Below the pieces are notes generated by a model. It was not told the DNA's origin. It was given only the letters and a program-made list of their open reading frames with translations, and made no database searches. Source: Nesterenkonia sandarakina (GTDB taxonomy: Bacteria > Actinomycetota > Actinomycetes > Actinomycetales > Micrococcaceae). Taken from it: DNA of 64,000 nucleotides. The DNA is taken from contig NZ_JACCFQ010000001.1 of the NCBI RefSeq assembly GCF_013410215.1, positions 1,922,001 to 1,986,000 on the forward strand. The letters run 5' to 3'. The number at the start of each line of letters is the position of its first letter. Position 1 is the first letter of the stretch. Positions 37,716 through 46,198 of this stretch are shown here, piece by piece. The translations under genes were made by a program, and so were the position numbers.

Positions 37716-38124
37716 GTCTGCAGGACGCCATGCGGCGGCGCCAGGACACAGTGCGCTGGACGACCGCGGTGCCGCCACGGCAGAGTTCGCCATGGTCTCC
37801 GCGCTGCTGGTGCTGCTGAGCTTTGCGCTGCTGCAGCTGACCCTGATGATCCACGTGCGCAACACCCTGATCGACGCGGCATCCACCGGAGCACGTTTCG
37901 GCGTGCTCGAGGACCGCACCGCCGAGGACGGGGTCCAGCGCACCCAGGCCCTGATCGAATCCTCAATCTCCGCTCGCTACGCCGAAGCTGTGGGCTACGA
38001 ATATGTGGCCCAAGCCGAGGGTCAGACGCTGCGGATCACAGTCCAGGCTCAGGTCCCGGTGCTGGGGCTCTTCCCCGGGGTCGGCCAGCTCGAGGTGACA
38101 GGCAGCGCCTATGACTTCGAATGA
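37690..38124 (+). CDS. TadE-like pseudopilin 1
   Basis: A 144-residue minor pilin-like protein. The segment DRGAATAEFAMVSALLVLLSF, read in two parts (DRGAATAEF and the following helix), has the TadE pattern Gly-x4-Glu-Phe before a membrane helix, so processing between Gly and Ala is expected. The rest is a periplasmic-side domain (VRNTLIDAASTGARFGVLEDRTAEDG, then RITVQAQVPVLGLFPGVGQLEVTG). ATG 37690 overlaps the pilin gene by 26 nt and is the only ATG/GTG/TTG start before the helix in this frame. The leader is long (about 28 residues). Confidence 0.85.
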   Translation: MPSTRSHAESAGRHAAAPGHSALDDRGAATAEFAMVSALLVLLSFALLQLTLMIHVRNTLIDAASTGARFGVLEDRTAEDGVQRTQALIESSISARYAEAVGYEYVAQAEGQTLRITVQAQVPVLGLFPGVGQLEVTGSAYDFE

Positions 38125-38593
38125 GTCGAGGACCGTGCTTCGCAGAGTGCGGCCGCAGCGCAGGCTGCGGCTGATGCAGGACGAGTCAGGATCCACGCTG
38201 GTCGAGTTCGTCATGCTCACCGTGCTGGTGTTGATCCCGGTGATCTACCTGGTCCTGGGAGTCGCAGCGGTCCAGGCCGCTGCCTACGCCAGCCTCGGAG
38301 CGTCGGACCAGGCCGCCAAGATGTACGTTCTGGGCAGCGAGGACCTGGGGGCGGGGGAGCGTTCAGGGAGGAGCCAGGCAGCGGCGTCGGCGGCGCTCGC
38401 CGATTTCGGCATCAGTCCAGACCAGGCGCGGATCACCATGTCCTGTCCCTCCGGGGGCTGCGAGGACGACGGCGACGTGGTCACCTTCACCGTGCAGGTT
38501 CAGGTGCCCGTGCCGCTGGTCCCGGAGATCGGGAGCTGGCGGTCGACCCTGGTCACGGTCTCCGCAACCTCCGCCCAGGTCCGGGCGGGCTGA
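38111..38593 (+). CDS. TadE-like pseudopilin 2
   Basis: A 160-residue protein of the same type: basic leader (VLRRVRPQRRLRLMQDE), cleavage pattern SGSTLVEF (Gly-x4-Glu-Phe), membrane helix VMLTVLVLIPVIYLVLGVA, then a globular part with one Cys pair (Cys at SCPSGGC) that could form a disulphide. It overlaps pseudopilin 1 by 14 nt. Two TadE/TadF-type proteins are usual for Tad systems. Confidence 0.87.
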   Translation: MTSNESRTVLRRVRPQRRLRLMQDESGSTLVEFVMLTVLVLIPVIYLVLGVAAVQAAAYASLGASDQAAKMYVLGSEDLGAGERSGRSQAAASAALADFGISPDQARITMSCPSGGCEDDGDVVTFTVQVQVPVPLVPEIGSWRSTLVTVSATSAQVRAG

Positions 38594-38597
38594 GTCG

Positions 38598-39086
38598 ATG
38601 GCTCCCCGGACGGTTCCACGGCGCCGGCCCCGGCCGCACCCCAGAGGCTCCCGCATGCGCCAGCTGCAGGCCGAGGAAGCCGGACAGGCCAGCGTCCTGA
38701 TCCTGGGGCTGCTGCTCGTGGTCCTGCTGCTGGTCTCCGTGATGGCCGGCGCGACCGCGGTGAACCTGGAGGCGCGCAAGCTTCTCTCAGCCGCCGACGG
38801 CGCAGCAACAGCCGCCGCGCAGGCGGCTGAACAGGGTCCCGACGGGCCCACCCCGAGGGTCAGCAGCGACCAGGTGCGCGCACAGGCTCAGGAATACCTC
38901 ACCGTCTCCGGTGCGCACAGCCGGTTCGGTGACCTCTCGGTCTCCCGTGCCTGGGTCAGCGACGCGGGGGAGACCGCGCACGTGGAGCTGGCCGCCGTCG
39001 TCGACCTGCCGCTGGTCTCGGTGATCCTGCCGGCGCGGGTGCCGATCAGCGTGGAGTCTCATGCCCGGGTGAGTCTCAACCGGTGA
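38598..39086 (+). CDS. TadG-like pilus-associated protein
   Basis: A 162-residue membrane protein with a strongly basic N-terminus (RTVPRRRPRPHPRGSRMRQ), the segment EEAGQASVLILGLLLVVLLL and an Ala-rich extracytoplasmic part (ARKLLSAADGAATAAAQAAE). The pattern matches the Rv3654c-like TadE-neighbourhood family in actinobacteria. Unlike the two TadE proteins it lacks Glu at position +5 after Gly. It is the last gene of the tad series and ends 30 nt before prfB. Confidence 0.8.
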   Translation: MAPRTVPRRRPRPHPRGSRMRQLQAEEAGQASVLILGLLLVVLLLVSVMAGATAVNLEARKLLSAADGAATAAAQAAEQGPDGPTPRVSSDQVRAQAQEYLTVSGAHSRFGDLSVSRAWVSDAGETAHVELAAVVDLPLVSVILPARVPISVESHARVSLNR

Positions 39087-39116
39087 AGTCCCAGACGACG
39101 GTACTGTAGTGCTGTT

Positions 39117-40232
39117 ATGGCTGAGACTGATTTCCCCACCGCAATCCGTGACCTGCGCAATACCCTGCGCCGCATCACGGAGGTCACCGACGTTGAAAAG
39201 CTCAAGGCGAAGATCGTCGAGCTCAGTGATATGGCCGTCGCGCCCGATCTCTGGGACGACCAGGCCAACGCCCAGAAGGTCACCTCCCAGCTCAGCCATG
39301 CGCAGACCGAGCTGGAGCGGCTGGAACGTCTGGAGACCCGGATCGACGACGTCGAGATGATGGTCGAGATGGCCAAGGAGGAGGGCGACGACGAGGTCCT
39401 CGCCGACGCCACCGCCGAGGTCGCCTCGATCCACAAGGCGCTGGAGTCCCTGGAGATCGTCACCCTGCTCTCCGGGGAGTACGACGAGTACGACGCCGTG
39501 ATGACCATCCGCTCCGGCGCCGGGGGCGTGGACGCCGCCGACTTCGCCGAGATGCTGCTGCGCATGTACACCCGCTGGGCCGAGCGCCGCGGCTGGAACG
39601 TGAAGGTCCTCGACACCTCCTATGCGGAGGAGGCCGGGCTGAAGTCCGCGACCATCGAGATCAACGCTCCCTACGCCTTCGGCACCCTCTCGGTCGAGGC
39701 CGGCACGCACCGTCTGGTGCGGATCAGCCCCTTCGACAACCAGGGGCGCCGGCAGACCTCCTTCGCCGCGGTGGAGATCATCCCGCTGCTCGAAGACACC
39801 GAGAGCGTCGACATCGACGAGAACGACCTCAAGATCGACGTGTTCCGCTCCTCCGGGCCCGGGGGACAGTCGGTGAACACCACCGACTCCGCGGTGCGCA
39901 TCACCCACCTGCCCACGGGCACCGTGGTCTCGATGCAGAATGAGAAGTCCCAGATCCAGAACCGCGCGGCCGCCATGCGCGTGCTGCAGGCCCGGCTGCT
40001 GGTGCTGAAGAAGGCCGAGGAGTCCGCTGAGAAGAAGGCGCTCGCCGGGGACATCAAGGCTTCCTGGGGTGATCAGATCCGCTCCTACGTGCTGCACCCC
40101 TATCAGATGGTCAAGGACCTGCGCACCGAGCACGAGGTCGGCAACACCCAGTCCGTGCTCGATGGAGACCTCGACGGCTTCATCGACACCGGGATCCGCT
40201 GGCGCAACGAGACCGCGGCCGAGGACGACTGA
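39117..40232 (+). CDS. prfB: Peptide chain release factor 2
   Basis: A 371-residue class I release factor that reads UGA and UAA. The catalytic GGQ is at 249-251 ([16 protein letters not shown]) and the anticodon-like tripeptide SPF at 204-206 identifies RF2. The frame is continuous: the programmed +1 frameshift of many bacterial prfB genes is absent. ATG 39117 lacks a clear ribosome binding site; TACTGT (39102-39107) lies 9 nt upstream and may be a -10 element. It sits 3 nt before ftsE, the conserved actinobacterial order prfB-ftsE-ftsX-smpB. Confidence 0.97.
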   Translation: MAETDFPTAIRDLRNTLRRITEVTDVEKLKAKIVELSDMAVAPDLWDDQANAQKVTSQLSHAQTELERLERLETRIDDVEMMVEMAKEEGDDEVLADATAEVASIHKALESLEIVTLLSGEYDEYDAVMTIRSGAGGVDAADFAEMLLRMYTRWAERRGWNVKVLDTSYAEEAGLKSATIEINAPYAFGTLSVEAGTHRLVRISPFDNQGRRQTSFAAVEIIPLLEDTESVDIDENDLKIDVFRSSGPGGQSVNTTDSAVRITHLPTGTVVSMQNEKSQIQNRAAAMRVLQARLLVLKKAEESAEKKALAGDIKASWGDQIRSYVLHPYQMVKDLRTEHEVGNTQSVLDGDLDGFIDTGIRWRNETAAEDD

Positions 40233-40235
40233 TCA

Positions 40236-42530
40236 ATGATCCGATTCGAAGAGGTCACCCGTCGATATGAAGCAGGCGGGCGGCCGGCGCTCGATGACGT
40301 CACCGTGGAGTTCTACCGTGGCGACTTCGCGTTCCTGATCGGCGCCTCCGGCTCGGGCAAGTCCACCCTGCTGCGAATGATCCTGCGGGAAGGTCTGCCC
40401 CAGCGCGGGAAGGTCACCGTGGCCGGACAGAACCTCGGACTGATGCTCGACCGCCGGGTCCCAGATTTCCGGCGCAGCATCGGCATGGTCTTCCAGGACT
40501 TCCGTCTGCTGCCGGATAAGACCGTGTTCGACAACGTCGCCTTCGCGATGCGAGTCCTCGGCGCCAAGCGCGGGGCGATCCGCAAGCGCGTCACCAAGGT
40601 CCTGGAGAAGGTCGAGCTCGCCCACCTCGCCAAGCGCTACCCGCACGAGATCTCTGGCGGTGAACAGCAGCGTGCCGCCATCGCCCGCGCCATCGTCAAT
40701 GACCCGGCGATCCTGCTCGCCGATGAGCCCACCGGCAACCTCGATCCGCGCGCCTCCGCGGAGGTCATGAAGGTCCTGCGCTGGATCAACGCCTCGGGCA
40801 CCACCGTGATCATGGCCACCCACGACCGCGCCATCGTCGATCACGCGCAGACCCGAGTCGTGCAGCTGCACCGCGGCCGCCTGGTCCGCGACGAGGCCCA
40901 TGGCTTCTACGACGCACCGGAAGGCTCCGAAGCCTGGGACGTGCTCGCCCAGGAGGAGAGCGAATCCGGACTCCGCGCCCACGACCCCGCACCGCTGAAG
41001 ACCGCAGTGGCCCCGGCCCTGGGCAGCGCCGCGGTTGATGCCGCTGCCGAGCACGACTCGTTCGATGACGGGGAGCACCACACCTGGGAGCCTGACACGC
41101 AGGACCATCACTTCGTGGAGTCCCGTGACGAGTCCATCGATCATGTCGGTGACCACCCCGAGGACCAGGTCATGGCGCCCGGGGAGGACCCCTCGGTGCT
41201 CGCCTTCGACGAGGATCCGGTGCTCCAGGAGACCGCTGAGTCCAGTCCCGCGCTCCGTGAACTGGACTTCGATCACCACGGCGATCCCCACGGCGATCCC
41301 CACGGCGATCACGACTTCGATCACCACCGCGGCAACGACGTGCACCTCGACGACTCCGGCGCTGCGCAGCACGAGCATCCGGGTATGCGCGATGTGCGGC
41401 ATGACGCCTGGCCCCTGGACGCCCCGATCCTCGACGAACCGACCCGGGACGCTCCGATGTCAGAGGCCGCAATCCTGGACGAACCCTTCTCGGAAGGTCC
41501 GGCCGATGACTCGGGCCGGCACCGTGGGGTCGAGGGGGAGAGTGAGCAGGAGCCCGATGACGAGTTCCATGACGCCGCAGACACCGCCCCGGACGTCAAC
41601 GAGGACGAGTCCGAGTTCGTGCCGGAGACTAGTTTCAGCGTCACCTGGCCGGATCATCTCCGCGAGGACGTCCACGGCCACGATGTGCCCGAGCCGCATG
41701 GAGACTTCGACGGCACCGAGCTGCCGGACCTGGACCAGGACGGCTTCACCGAGGCCGAGGAGGAGCCCGAGCTCGAGGAGCCGCTCACGGGGGAGATCAC
41801 GCCGATCCCGCAGGCCGTCGAGACCGATCTCCGGCACCACGATCAGGACCTTGACCCGGGCCAGGACCTTGACCCGGACCAGGACCTCGACCCGGAGCGG
41901 GATCAGGACCATCGCACCGACCTCGGCGCAGAGCCTGACCATGCCAGTGGCGACGGTTCGGGTTCGGCCCAGGACTCGTCGCGAACAGGCCCGCAGCATC
42001 CGGAGCCCTCCGGTGTTCCGCTCACGCCCGCGACCCCCGCGCAGCCCAGGCCGCGGCTGTCCTGGCTCGCGCACGCCGAAGAAGAGAGCCCGCAGCGTCC
42101 GGACCACCGGCCCGCAGAGACGCAGGCACCTGCCCGCCCCATCTTCACCTTGGACCCGCCCTCATCTCGCCCACCGCGCGCGCCAGAGTCCCTACTCGAC
42201 TCGGTGCCTGCTGAGGAACCGGTGCTCGATGGGGATCCAGCAGAAAGCCGCGATCCTGTGCTTGAGCAGGACCTGGAGAGCGACCAGGACCTTGCGCAGG
42301 AGCAAGATCCGGCCCCCGAACAGGACCTGCAGTCCCAAGACGCGGCTGAGCGCCCCGCCGCATCGGAGAGTGGACCTGAGGGCTACCCCGTCCCGGAGGA
42401 GCGCCCGGTGCCCAAGCCCATGTCCTCTGCTTCCCAGTCCACCTACACCGACGCGCGTCGAACCGCCGAACACCTCGGCTTACCTCGATCGCGCCGATCG
42501 ATCATGCGCCGCCTGAGGAGGGACGGATGA
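40236..42530 (+). CDS. ftsE: Cell division ATP-binding protein FtsE with giant acidic C-terminal extension
   Basis: Residues 1 to about 228 are a complete FtsE: Walker A GASGSGKST (Lys42), signature ISGGEQQR, Walker B ILLADEPTGNLDP and the H-loop ATHDRAI. With FtsX it forms the ABC-type complex that activates cell wall hydrolases at the septum. Residues about 229-764 (from nt 40920) are not part of the family: a region rich in Asp, Glu, His, Pro and Gln with no hydrophobic core, two repeat tracts, and a strongly basic end (RSRRSIMRRLRRDG). FtsE is normally about 230 residues, so the protein is more than three times the usual size. The frame stays open, codon use is like the neighbours, and the last codon overlaps ftsX (ATGA), so this is a real fusion-like extension and not a missed stop. 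Confidence 0.93.
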   Translation: MIRFEEVTRRYEAGGRPALDDVTVEFYRGDFAFLIGASGSGKSTLLRMILREGLPQRGKVTVAGQNLGLMLDRRVPDFRRSIGMVFQDFRLLPDKTVFDNVAFAMRVLGAKRGAIRKRVTKVLEKVELAHLAKRYPHEISGGEQQRAAIARAIVNDPAILLADEPTGNLDPRASAEVMKVLRWINASGTTVIMATHDRAIVDHAQTRVVQLHRGRLVRDEAHGFYDAPEGSEAWDVLAQEESESGLRAHDPAPLKTAVAPALGSAAVDAAAEHDSFDDGEHHTWEPDTQDHHFVESRDESIDHVGDHPEDQVMAPGEDPSVLAFDEDPVLQETAESSPALRELDFDHHGDPHGDPHGDHDFDHHRGNDVHLDDSGAAQHEHPGMRDVRHDAWPLDAPILDEPTRDAPMSEAAILDEPFSEGPADDSGRHRGVEGESEQEPDDEFHDAADTAPDVNEDESEFVPETSFSVTWPDHLREDVHGHDVPEPHGDFDGTELPDLDQDGFTEAEEEPELEEPLTGEITPIPQAVETDLRHHDQDLDPGQDLDPDQDLDPERDQDHRTDLGAEPDHASGDGSGSAQDSSRTGPQHPEPSGVPLTPATPAQPRPRLSWLAHAEEESPQRPDHRPAETQAPARPIFTLDPPSSRPPRAPESLLDSVPAEEPVLDGDPAESRDPVLEQDLESDQDLAQEQDPAPEQDLQSQDAAERPAASESGPEGYPVPEERPVPKPMSSASQSTYTDARRTAEHLGLPRSRRSIMRRLRRDG
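41277..41312 (+). repeat. 12-bp repeats in the ftsE extension
   Basis: Three units CACGGCGATCCC, CACGGCGATCCC and CACGGCGATCAC encode His-Gly-Asp-Pro type tetrapeptides. Confidence 0.9.
41844..41897 (+). repeat. 18-bp repeats in the ftsE extension
   Basis: Three units starting CAGGACCT (41844, 41862, 41880) differ by one to three bases and encode Gln-Asp-Leu-Asp-Pro-x hexapeptides; degenerate copies continue near 42280-42330. Confidence 0.9.
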
Positions 42531-43444
42531 ACCGCCTTCTCTACATGCTCAGCGAGACCTTCAGCTCGCTGCGACGCAACGTCGCCATGGTCGCCTCCGT
42601 CATCCTGGTCACCTTCATCTCGCTGACCTTCGTGGGCTCCGCGGCACTGATGCAGACCCAGGTCAGTCAGATGACCGACGACTTCTACGATCGTCTGGAG
42701 CTTTCGGTGTTCCTCTGCACCGAGAACTCCCCGCAGTCGGCCTGCCCCACGGGTGCCGTGAGCGCAGATCAGCGAGATTCTCTGGAGCACACGCTCAGCG
42801 ACGGTGCGGCCAGTCAGTATGTGGCCAGCTACCGCCACGAGACCCAGCAGGAAGCCCTCGATGACCTTCTGGAGAGCCGGGGGGAGAGTTCCCAGACCGC
42901 GTCCCTGACCGCCTCAGACATGCCGGAGTCCTACCGGGTGCTGCTTGAGGATCCGGAAGAGTTCCCAGTGGTCACCGAGCTCTTCGGGTCCGCCCCCGGG
43001 GTGGAGTCCGTGGCGGACCAGCAGGAGGTGCTGGACCAGATCTTCGGCATCCTCAACGGGCTGACCCTGGTGGCGCTGATCATCGCGGGGGTGATGATCG
43101 TCTGTGCGCTGCTGCTGGTGGCCACCACCATCAGACTCTCTGCCTTCAGTCGGCGCCGAGAGACGGGCATCATGCGCCTGGTCGGTGCCTCCAAGTCCAT
43201 GATCCGGATGCCCTTCGTCTTTGAGGGCGTCATCGCAGCGTTGTTGGGCGGACTCCTGGCCTGCGCGGCCACCTGGGTGGTCGCCGAGTTCGTGCTGGGC
43301 CAGTGGATGGCGCAGCAGGTCCCGAGCATCCGCTTCATCGACTCGGGGCAGTCCTGGGTGATCATGCCGGGCCTGCTGGGGATCGCCGTAGTCCTGGCGA
43401 TCATCGCCTCCTGGGTCACAGTGCGCCGATACCTGCGTGTATGA
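42527..43444 (+). CDS. ftsX: Cell division protein FtsX
   Basis: A 305-residue permease-like protein with four membrane helices: one near 20-42 (VAMVASVILVTFISLTFVGS) and three in the C-terminal half (LTLVALIIAGVMIVCALLLV, GVIAALLGGLLACAATWVVA, IMPGLLGIAVVLAIIASW). The extracytoplasmic loop between is about 125 residues with a Cys pair (FLCTENSPQSACP). The conserved RRRETGIMRLVGASKSMIRMPF in blocks before the last helices is typical. It overlaps ftsE by 4 nt. It passes the FtsE signal to peptidoglycan hydrolases. Confidence 0.95.
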   Translation: MNRLLYMLSETFSSLRRNVAMVASVILVTFISLTFVGSAALMQTQVSQMTDDFYDRLELSVFLCTENSPQSACPTGAVSADQRDSLEHTLSDGAASQYVASYRHETQQEALDDLLESRGESSQTASLTASDMPESYRVLLEDPEEFPVVTELFGSAPGVESVADQQEVLDQIFGILNGLTLVALIIAGVMIVCALLLVATTIRLSAFSRRRETGIMRLVGASKSMIRMPFVFEGVIAALLGGLLACAATWVVAEFVLGQWMAQQVPSIRFIDSGQSWVIMPGLLGIAVVLAIIASWVTVRRYLRV

Positions 43445-43513
43445 TCGAAGGTCGGCTCTTCTGGCCACTGCAGAAGAATGCCGAGATCAGCGACTCATGG
43501 TGGAGGTGACACG

Positions 43514-44017
43514 GTGGCGAAGAAGAAGGGCGCGAAGAAAGAGCGCGATCCGAACAACAGCATCGTGGCCACGAACCGCCGTGCGCGACACGATTACGAG
43601 ATCCTCGACAAGTACGAGGCCGGAATGGTGCTCAGCGGCACCGAGGTGAAGTCGCTGCGCGAAGGCACAGCCAACCTCACCGATGGGTTCGCCGGGTTCT
43701 CCAGCGGCGGGGAGCTCTGGCTGGAACAGGTCAACATCCCGGAATACCTCAACGGCACCTGGACCAACCACTCAGCGCGGCGCAAGCGCAAACTGCTGCT
43801 CCATCACAAGGAGCTCGTGAAGATCTCGCGCCAGATCGAGGATCCGGGCCTGACCATCGTGCCGCTCTCGCTCTACTTCAAGGATGGCCGGGCCAAGGTC
43901 GAGATCGGCATCGCGCGCGGCAAGCGCGAATTCGACAAGCGGCAGACCCTCCGAGAGAAACAGGACAACCGCGAGGCCCAGCGCGCAATGCGCTACCGAA
44001 ACCTGCGGTCGTCCTGA
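43514..44017 (+). CDS. smpB: SsrA-binding protein SmpB
   Basis: A 167-residue partner of tmRNA in ribosome rescue. Family blocks: [31 protein letters not shown] in segments, [24 protein letters not shown], and the C-terminal tail [21 protein letters not shown] 43514 has a strong GGAGGTGAC site; the in-frame ATG at 43478 lies before that site and is rejected. tmRNA itself (ssrA) is 2.2 kb downstream on the other strand. Confidence 0.97.
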   Translation: MAKKKGAKKERDPNNSIVATNRRARHDYEILDKYEAGMVLSGTEVKSLREGTANLTDGFAGFSSGGELWLEQVNIPEYLNGTWTNHSARRKRKLLLHHKELVKISRQIEDPGLTIVPLSLYFKDGRAKVEIGIARGKREFDKRQTLREKQDNREAQRAMRYRNLRSS

Positions 44018-44041
44018 CACTCCCGTGGATCAACGGCCGTC

Positions 44042-44431
44042 TCAGTCGAGCAGCCCCGCGATGTAGCCCACGAAGATCAGCAGCACCACCACGACGATCG
44101 CAATGATGACCCCCGTCATCACCAGATTCGACTTCGGCGGTTTTGTCGGTGCGTCCTGCTTGGGGGAGGCAGTGGCCGAGTTCGAATCCGGCGGGGTGTC
44201 ACCTGGTTTCACGCTGCCGCCGTCCTCCAATCCCGGAGTCTCAGTCGGTTCAGGATCCAGTCCCGGATTCCGGGCCGCCTCGTCGCGGTGGTGCTCACCG
44301 TGGGCGTCCTGGTTCCCGCCACCGCGCTGGTGCGGGGGAGTCTCCAGCGGCGCAGCATCGTCTGTGCCGGCCGCGCCGTGCCCCTCGGCCTGCGGCTGAT
44401 CGTCTGCAGGATTGTTCTCATTCGTCGTCAT
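44042..44431 (-). CDS. DUF6480 small membrane protein
   Basis: A 129-residue protein: a disordered acidic N-terminal part rich in Pro, His and Asn, then the family-like segment DPEPTETPGLEDGGSVKPGDTPP, a Lys/Pro linker and one C-terminal membrane helix (LVMTGVIIAIVVVVLLIFVGYIAGLL). The DUF6480 match is by recognition of the GLE-x-GG-x-V-x-PGDTPP pattern. Function unknown. ATG 44431 has a GAGAGG site; the frame is open 12 codons further upstream without a good start. It is convergent with smpB (24-nt gap). Confidence 0.75.
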   Translation of the reverse strand: MTTNENNPADDQPQAEGHGAAGTDDAAPLETPPHQRGGGNQDAHGEHHRDEAARNPGLDPEPTETPGLEDGGSVKPGDTPPDSNSATASPKQDAPTKPPKSNLVMTGVIIAIVVVVLLIFVGYIAGLLD

Positions 44432-44516
44432 CTGCTGCCTCTCTGTTGAGATCTCTGGAGTCCACACTAGTCAGGGCACCCTTGGATCCTGTCCGCAGGA
44501 GCTGGACGTCAGCTGA

Positions 44517-45614
44517 CTACTCGCCGATCGTCTCAGCGAGTTCACGCTTCGTGGTGGCCATGATCGACTCATCTGCCGGGCTCATCCGCTCGCTGGCCAT
44601 GTCCGCCTGGTGCCAGAACGGGTAGGCCAGCGCCGGACGGCCGGCGTCGTCGATCGCTCGGCGGTCCTGCTCATCCAGATCGACCTCGAGGCTGCCCAGC
44701 AGATCCTCGTACTGCTCCAGGGTGCGTGCTCCCACGGCAAGGTTGGTGACTCCCGGGCGGGTCAGCAGCCAGGCGAGCACCACCTGCGGAATGGTGGCGT
44801 TCCTGCGCTGGGCGACCTCATCGAGGACGTCGACCACGCGGTAGAGCTTCTCCCAGTCCGCGACCCGGAGCTCAGAGCCGTCACCGTCGACCATCCGCGC
44901 ACCCGACTCGGGGCGGCGGTCGCGGCGGAACTTGCCGGTGAGCAGCCCCATGCCCAGCGGACTCCACGCCTGGGTGCCGATGCCCTGATCGATCCCGGCG
45001 GGAATCATCTCGTACTCCGCCTCTCGAGAGAGCGGCGAGTAGTGGATCTGCTGGATCACAGGCTTGATGAACCCGTTGACCTCACAGACCTTCAAGGCCT
45101 TCATCAGCTGCCAGGCAGTGTAGTTCGACACTCCGTAATACCGGATCTTGCCCGCGCGGACCAGCCCGTCCATGGTCTGCAGCGTCTCCTCCAGAGGTGT
45201 CTCACCGTCCCAGTGGTGGAGGTAGAACAGGTCGAGGTGATCCCGTCGGAGACGACGCAGTGAGCTCTCCACCTCCTGGAGCAGATGCCAACGGGAGGCG
45301 CCTCCGTCGTTGGGTCCGTCTCCGATCACCATTCGGGCCTTGGAGGTGACCAGGAACTGGTCGTAGCGGCCGCTGCGCGCCAGGGTCTCACCCAGCACCT
45401 CCTCGGCCACGCCGAGAGAATAGAGGTTCGCCGTGTCCAGGAGATTGACCCCGGCCTCGAGGGAGCGATCCAGCAGGACCGCGGCGTCGTCGGGGCCGAG
45501 GTTGCCCATATGGCTCATGCCGTTGGCGCCGCCGAAGGGGAGCGTGCCCAGCGCGAGTGGAGAGACGCGCAGGCCGCAGGTGGGGGAGAGCGGGCGGTAG
45601 AAGGGGGTGCTCAT
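44517..45614 (-). CDS. Aldo/keto reductase
   Basis: A 365-residue NADPH-dependent oxidoreductase of the (beta/alpha)8 AKR superfamily. The catalytic tetrad is visible: Asp60 and Tyr65 (LLDTANLYSLG), Lys92 (VTSKARM) and His in YLHHWDG (133-134). Cofactor-side blocks: YYGVSNYTAWQL, QAWSPLGMGLLTGKF and LAVGARTLEQYEDLL. The substrate is not predictable. ATG 45614 has an AAGGAG site. No operon partners. Confidence 0.92.
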   Translation of the reverse strand: MSTPFYRPLSPTCGLRVSPLALGTLPFGGANGMSHMGNLGPDDAAVLLDRSLEAGVNLLDTANLYSLGVAEEVLGETLARSGRYDQFLVTSKARMVIGDGPNDGGASRWHLLQEVESSLRRLRRDHLDLFYLHHWDGETPLEETLQTMDGLVRAGKIRYYGVSNYTAWQLMKALKVCEVNGFIKPVIQQIHYSPLSREAEYEMIPAGIDQGIGTQAWSPLGMGLLTGKFRRDRRPESGARMVDGDGSELRVADWEKLYRVVDVLDEVAQRRNATIPQVVLAWLLTRPGVTNLAVGARTLEQYEDLLGSLEVDLDEQDRRAIDDAGRPALAYPFWHQADMASERMSPADESIMATTKRELAETIGE

Positions 45615-45725
45615 CGGGCTCCTTCAAAGAAGAATCAGGGACCCTGCGGATACTACGCCGACTAGCCCTGCCGTATCGAAGATTCAGCGCGGAATCAGGT
45701 CTGCCCGGCACCTGGCGCGCGCGGC

Positions 45726-45731
45726 TACCCT
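45726..45731 (+). promoter_or_regulatory. -10 element of the YrhK-like gene, probable leaderless transcript
   Basis: TACCCT lies 6 nt before the ATG at 45738; no Shine-Dalgarno sequence. Confidence 0.5.
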
Positions 45732-45737
45732 GGGCCT

Positions 45738-46013
45738 ATGACTGATCCTGATCTGGTCCTGCACCTGGGGCACGAGGAACTGGTGATCCGACGCCGCTAC
45801 GAGACGCTCAGCATCGTCAACGACTTCCTGATCGCACTGGCCTTCACCGTGGGCAGCGTCTTCTTCTTCAGCGAGTCCACGATGACCGCAGGCACGTGGC
45901 TGTTCCTTCTCGGCAGTGTGCTGCTCATGGTGCGCCCCGCCATCCGGCTGATCCGGCGAACCCACCTGATCAGAGTGGGCGGCTCGATGCCGGACGCTGC
46001 CCGGGACTTCTGA
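45738..46013 (+). CDS. YrhK-like small membrane protein
   Basis: A 91-residue protein with two membrane helices (IVNDFLIALAFTVGSVFFF and TAGTWLFLLGSVLLMV) joined by a tight loop, and basic flanks (VIRRRYETL, RLIRRTHLIRV). The RRRYE-x2-S-I-x-ND and GTWLF-x-LGS pattern matches YrhK-like domains. Function unknown. A GC-rich repeated tract follows. Confidence 0.8.
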   Translation: MTDPDLVLHLGHEELVIRRRYETLSIVNDFLIALAFTVGSVFFFSESTMTAGTWLFLLGSVLLMVRPAIRLIRRTHLIRVGGSMPDAARDF

Positions 46014-46030
46014 GCCCCACGGGAACACGC

Positions 46031-46112
46031 GCACACCGGGGCACCAGCACACGGCGACGCCGGGACCCCAGCACACCGGGACGCCGGGGCACCCGGGGCG
46101 CCAGCCCACCGC
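46031..46112. repeat. GC-rich imperfect repeats downstream of the YrhK-like gene
   Basis: GCACACCGGG occurs at 46031 and 46071, mixed with related units (GACGCCGGGAC, GACGCCGGGGC). No coding or structural role is evident. Confidence 0.6.
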
Positions 46113-46163
46113 GGCGACGGGCACCAGGATGCCGGCCCGCCTCAGCGACGCCAGGCACGAAAG

Positions 46164-46192
46164 AGCCCGAGCAGGCTGGGCCTGCTCGGGCT
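46164..46192 (-). terminator. Terminator of ssrA
   Basis: A perfect 12-bp stem: AGCCCGAGCAGG (46164-46175) pairs with CCTGCTCGGGCT (46181-46192) around a 5-nt loop. On the minus strand it starts 6 nt after the tmRNA 3' end and is followed by CTTTCG. Confidence 0.85.
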
Positions 46193-46198
46193 GAGAAG

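Noticed and set aside
39117-39200. Programmed frameshift in prfB
   Set aside because: The reading frame is continuous from ATG to stop with no in-frame TGA near codon 25.
46031-46112. Repeat tract as a mobile-element end or attachment site
   Set aside because: Units are short, imperfect and GC-rich with no flanking duplication, integrase or second copy near ssrA.
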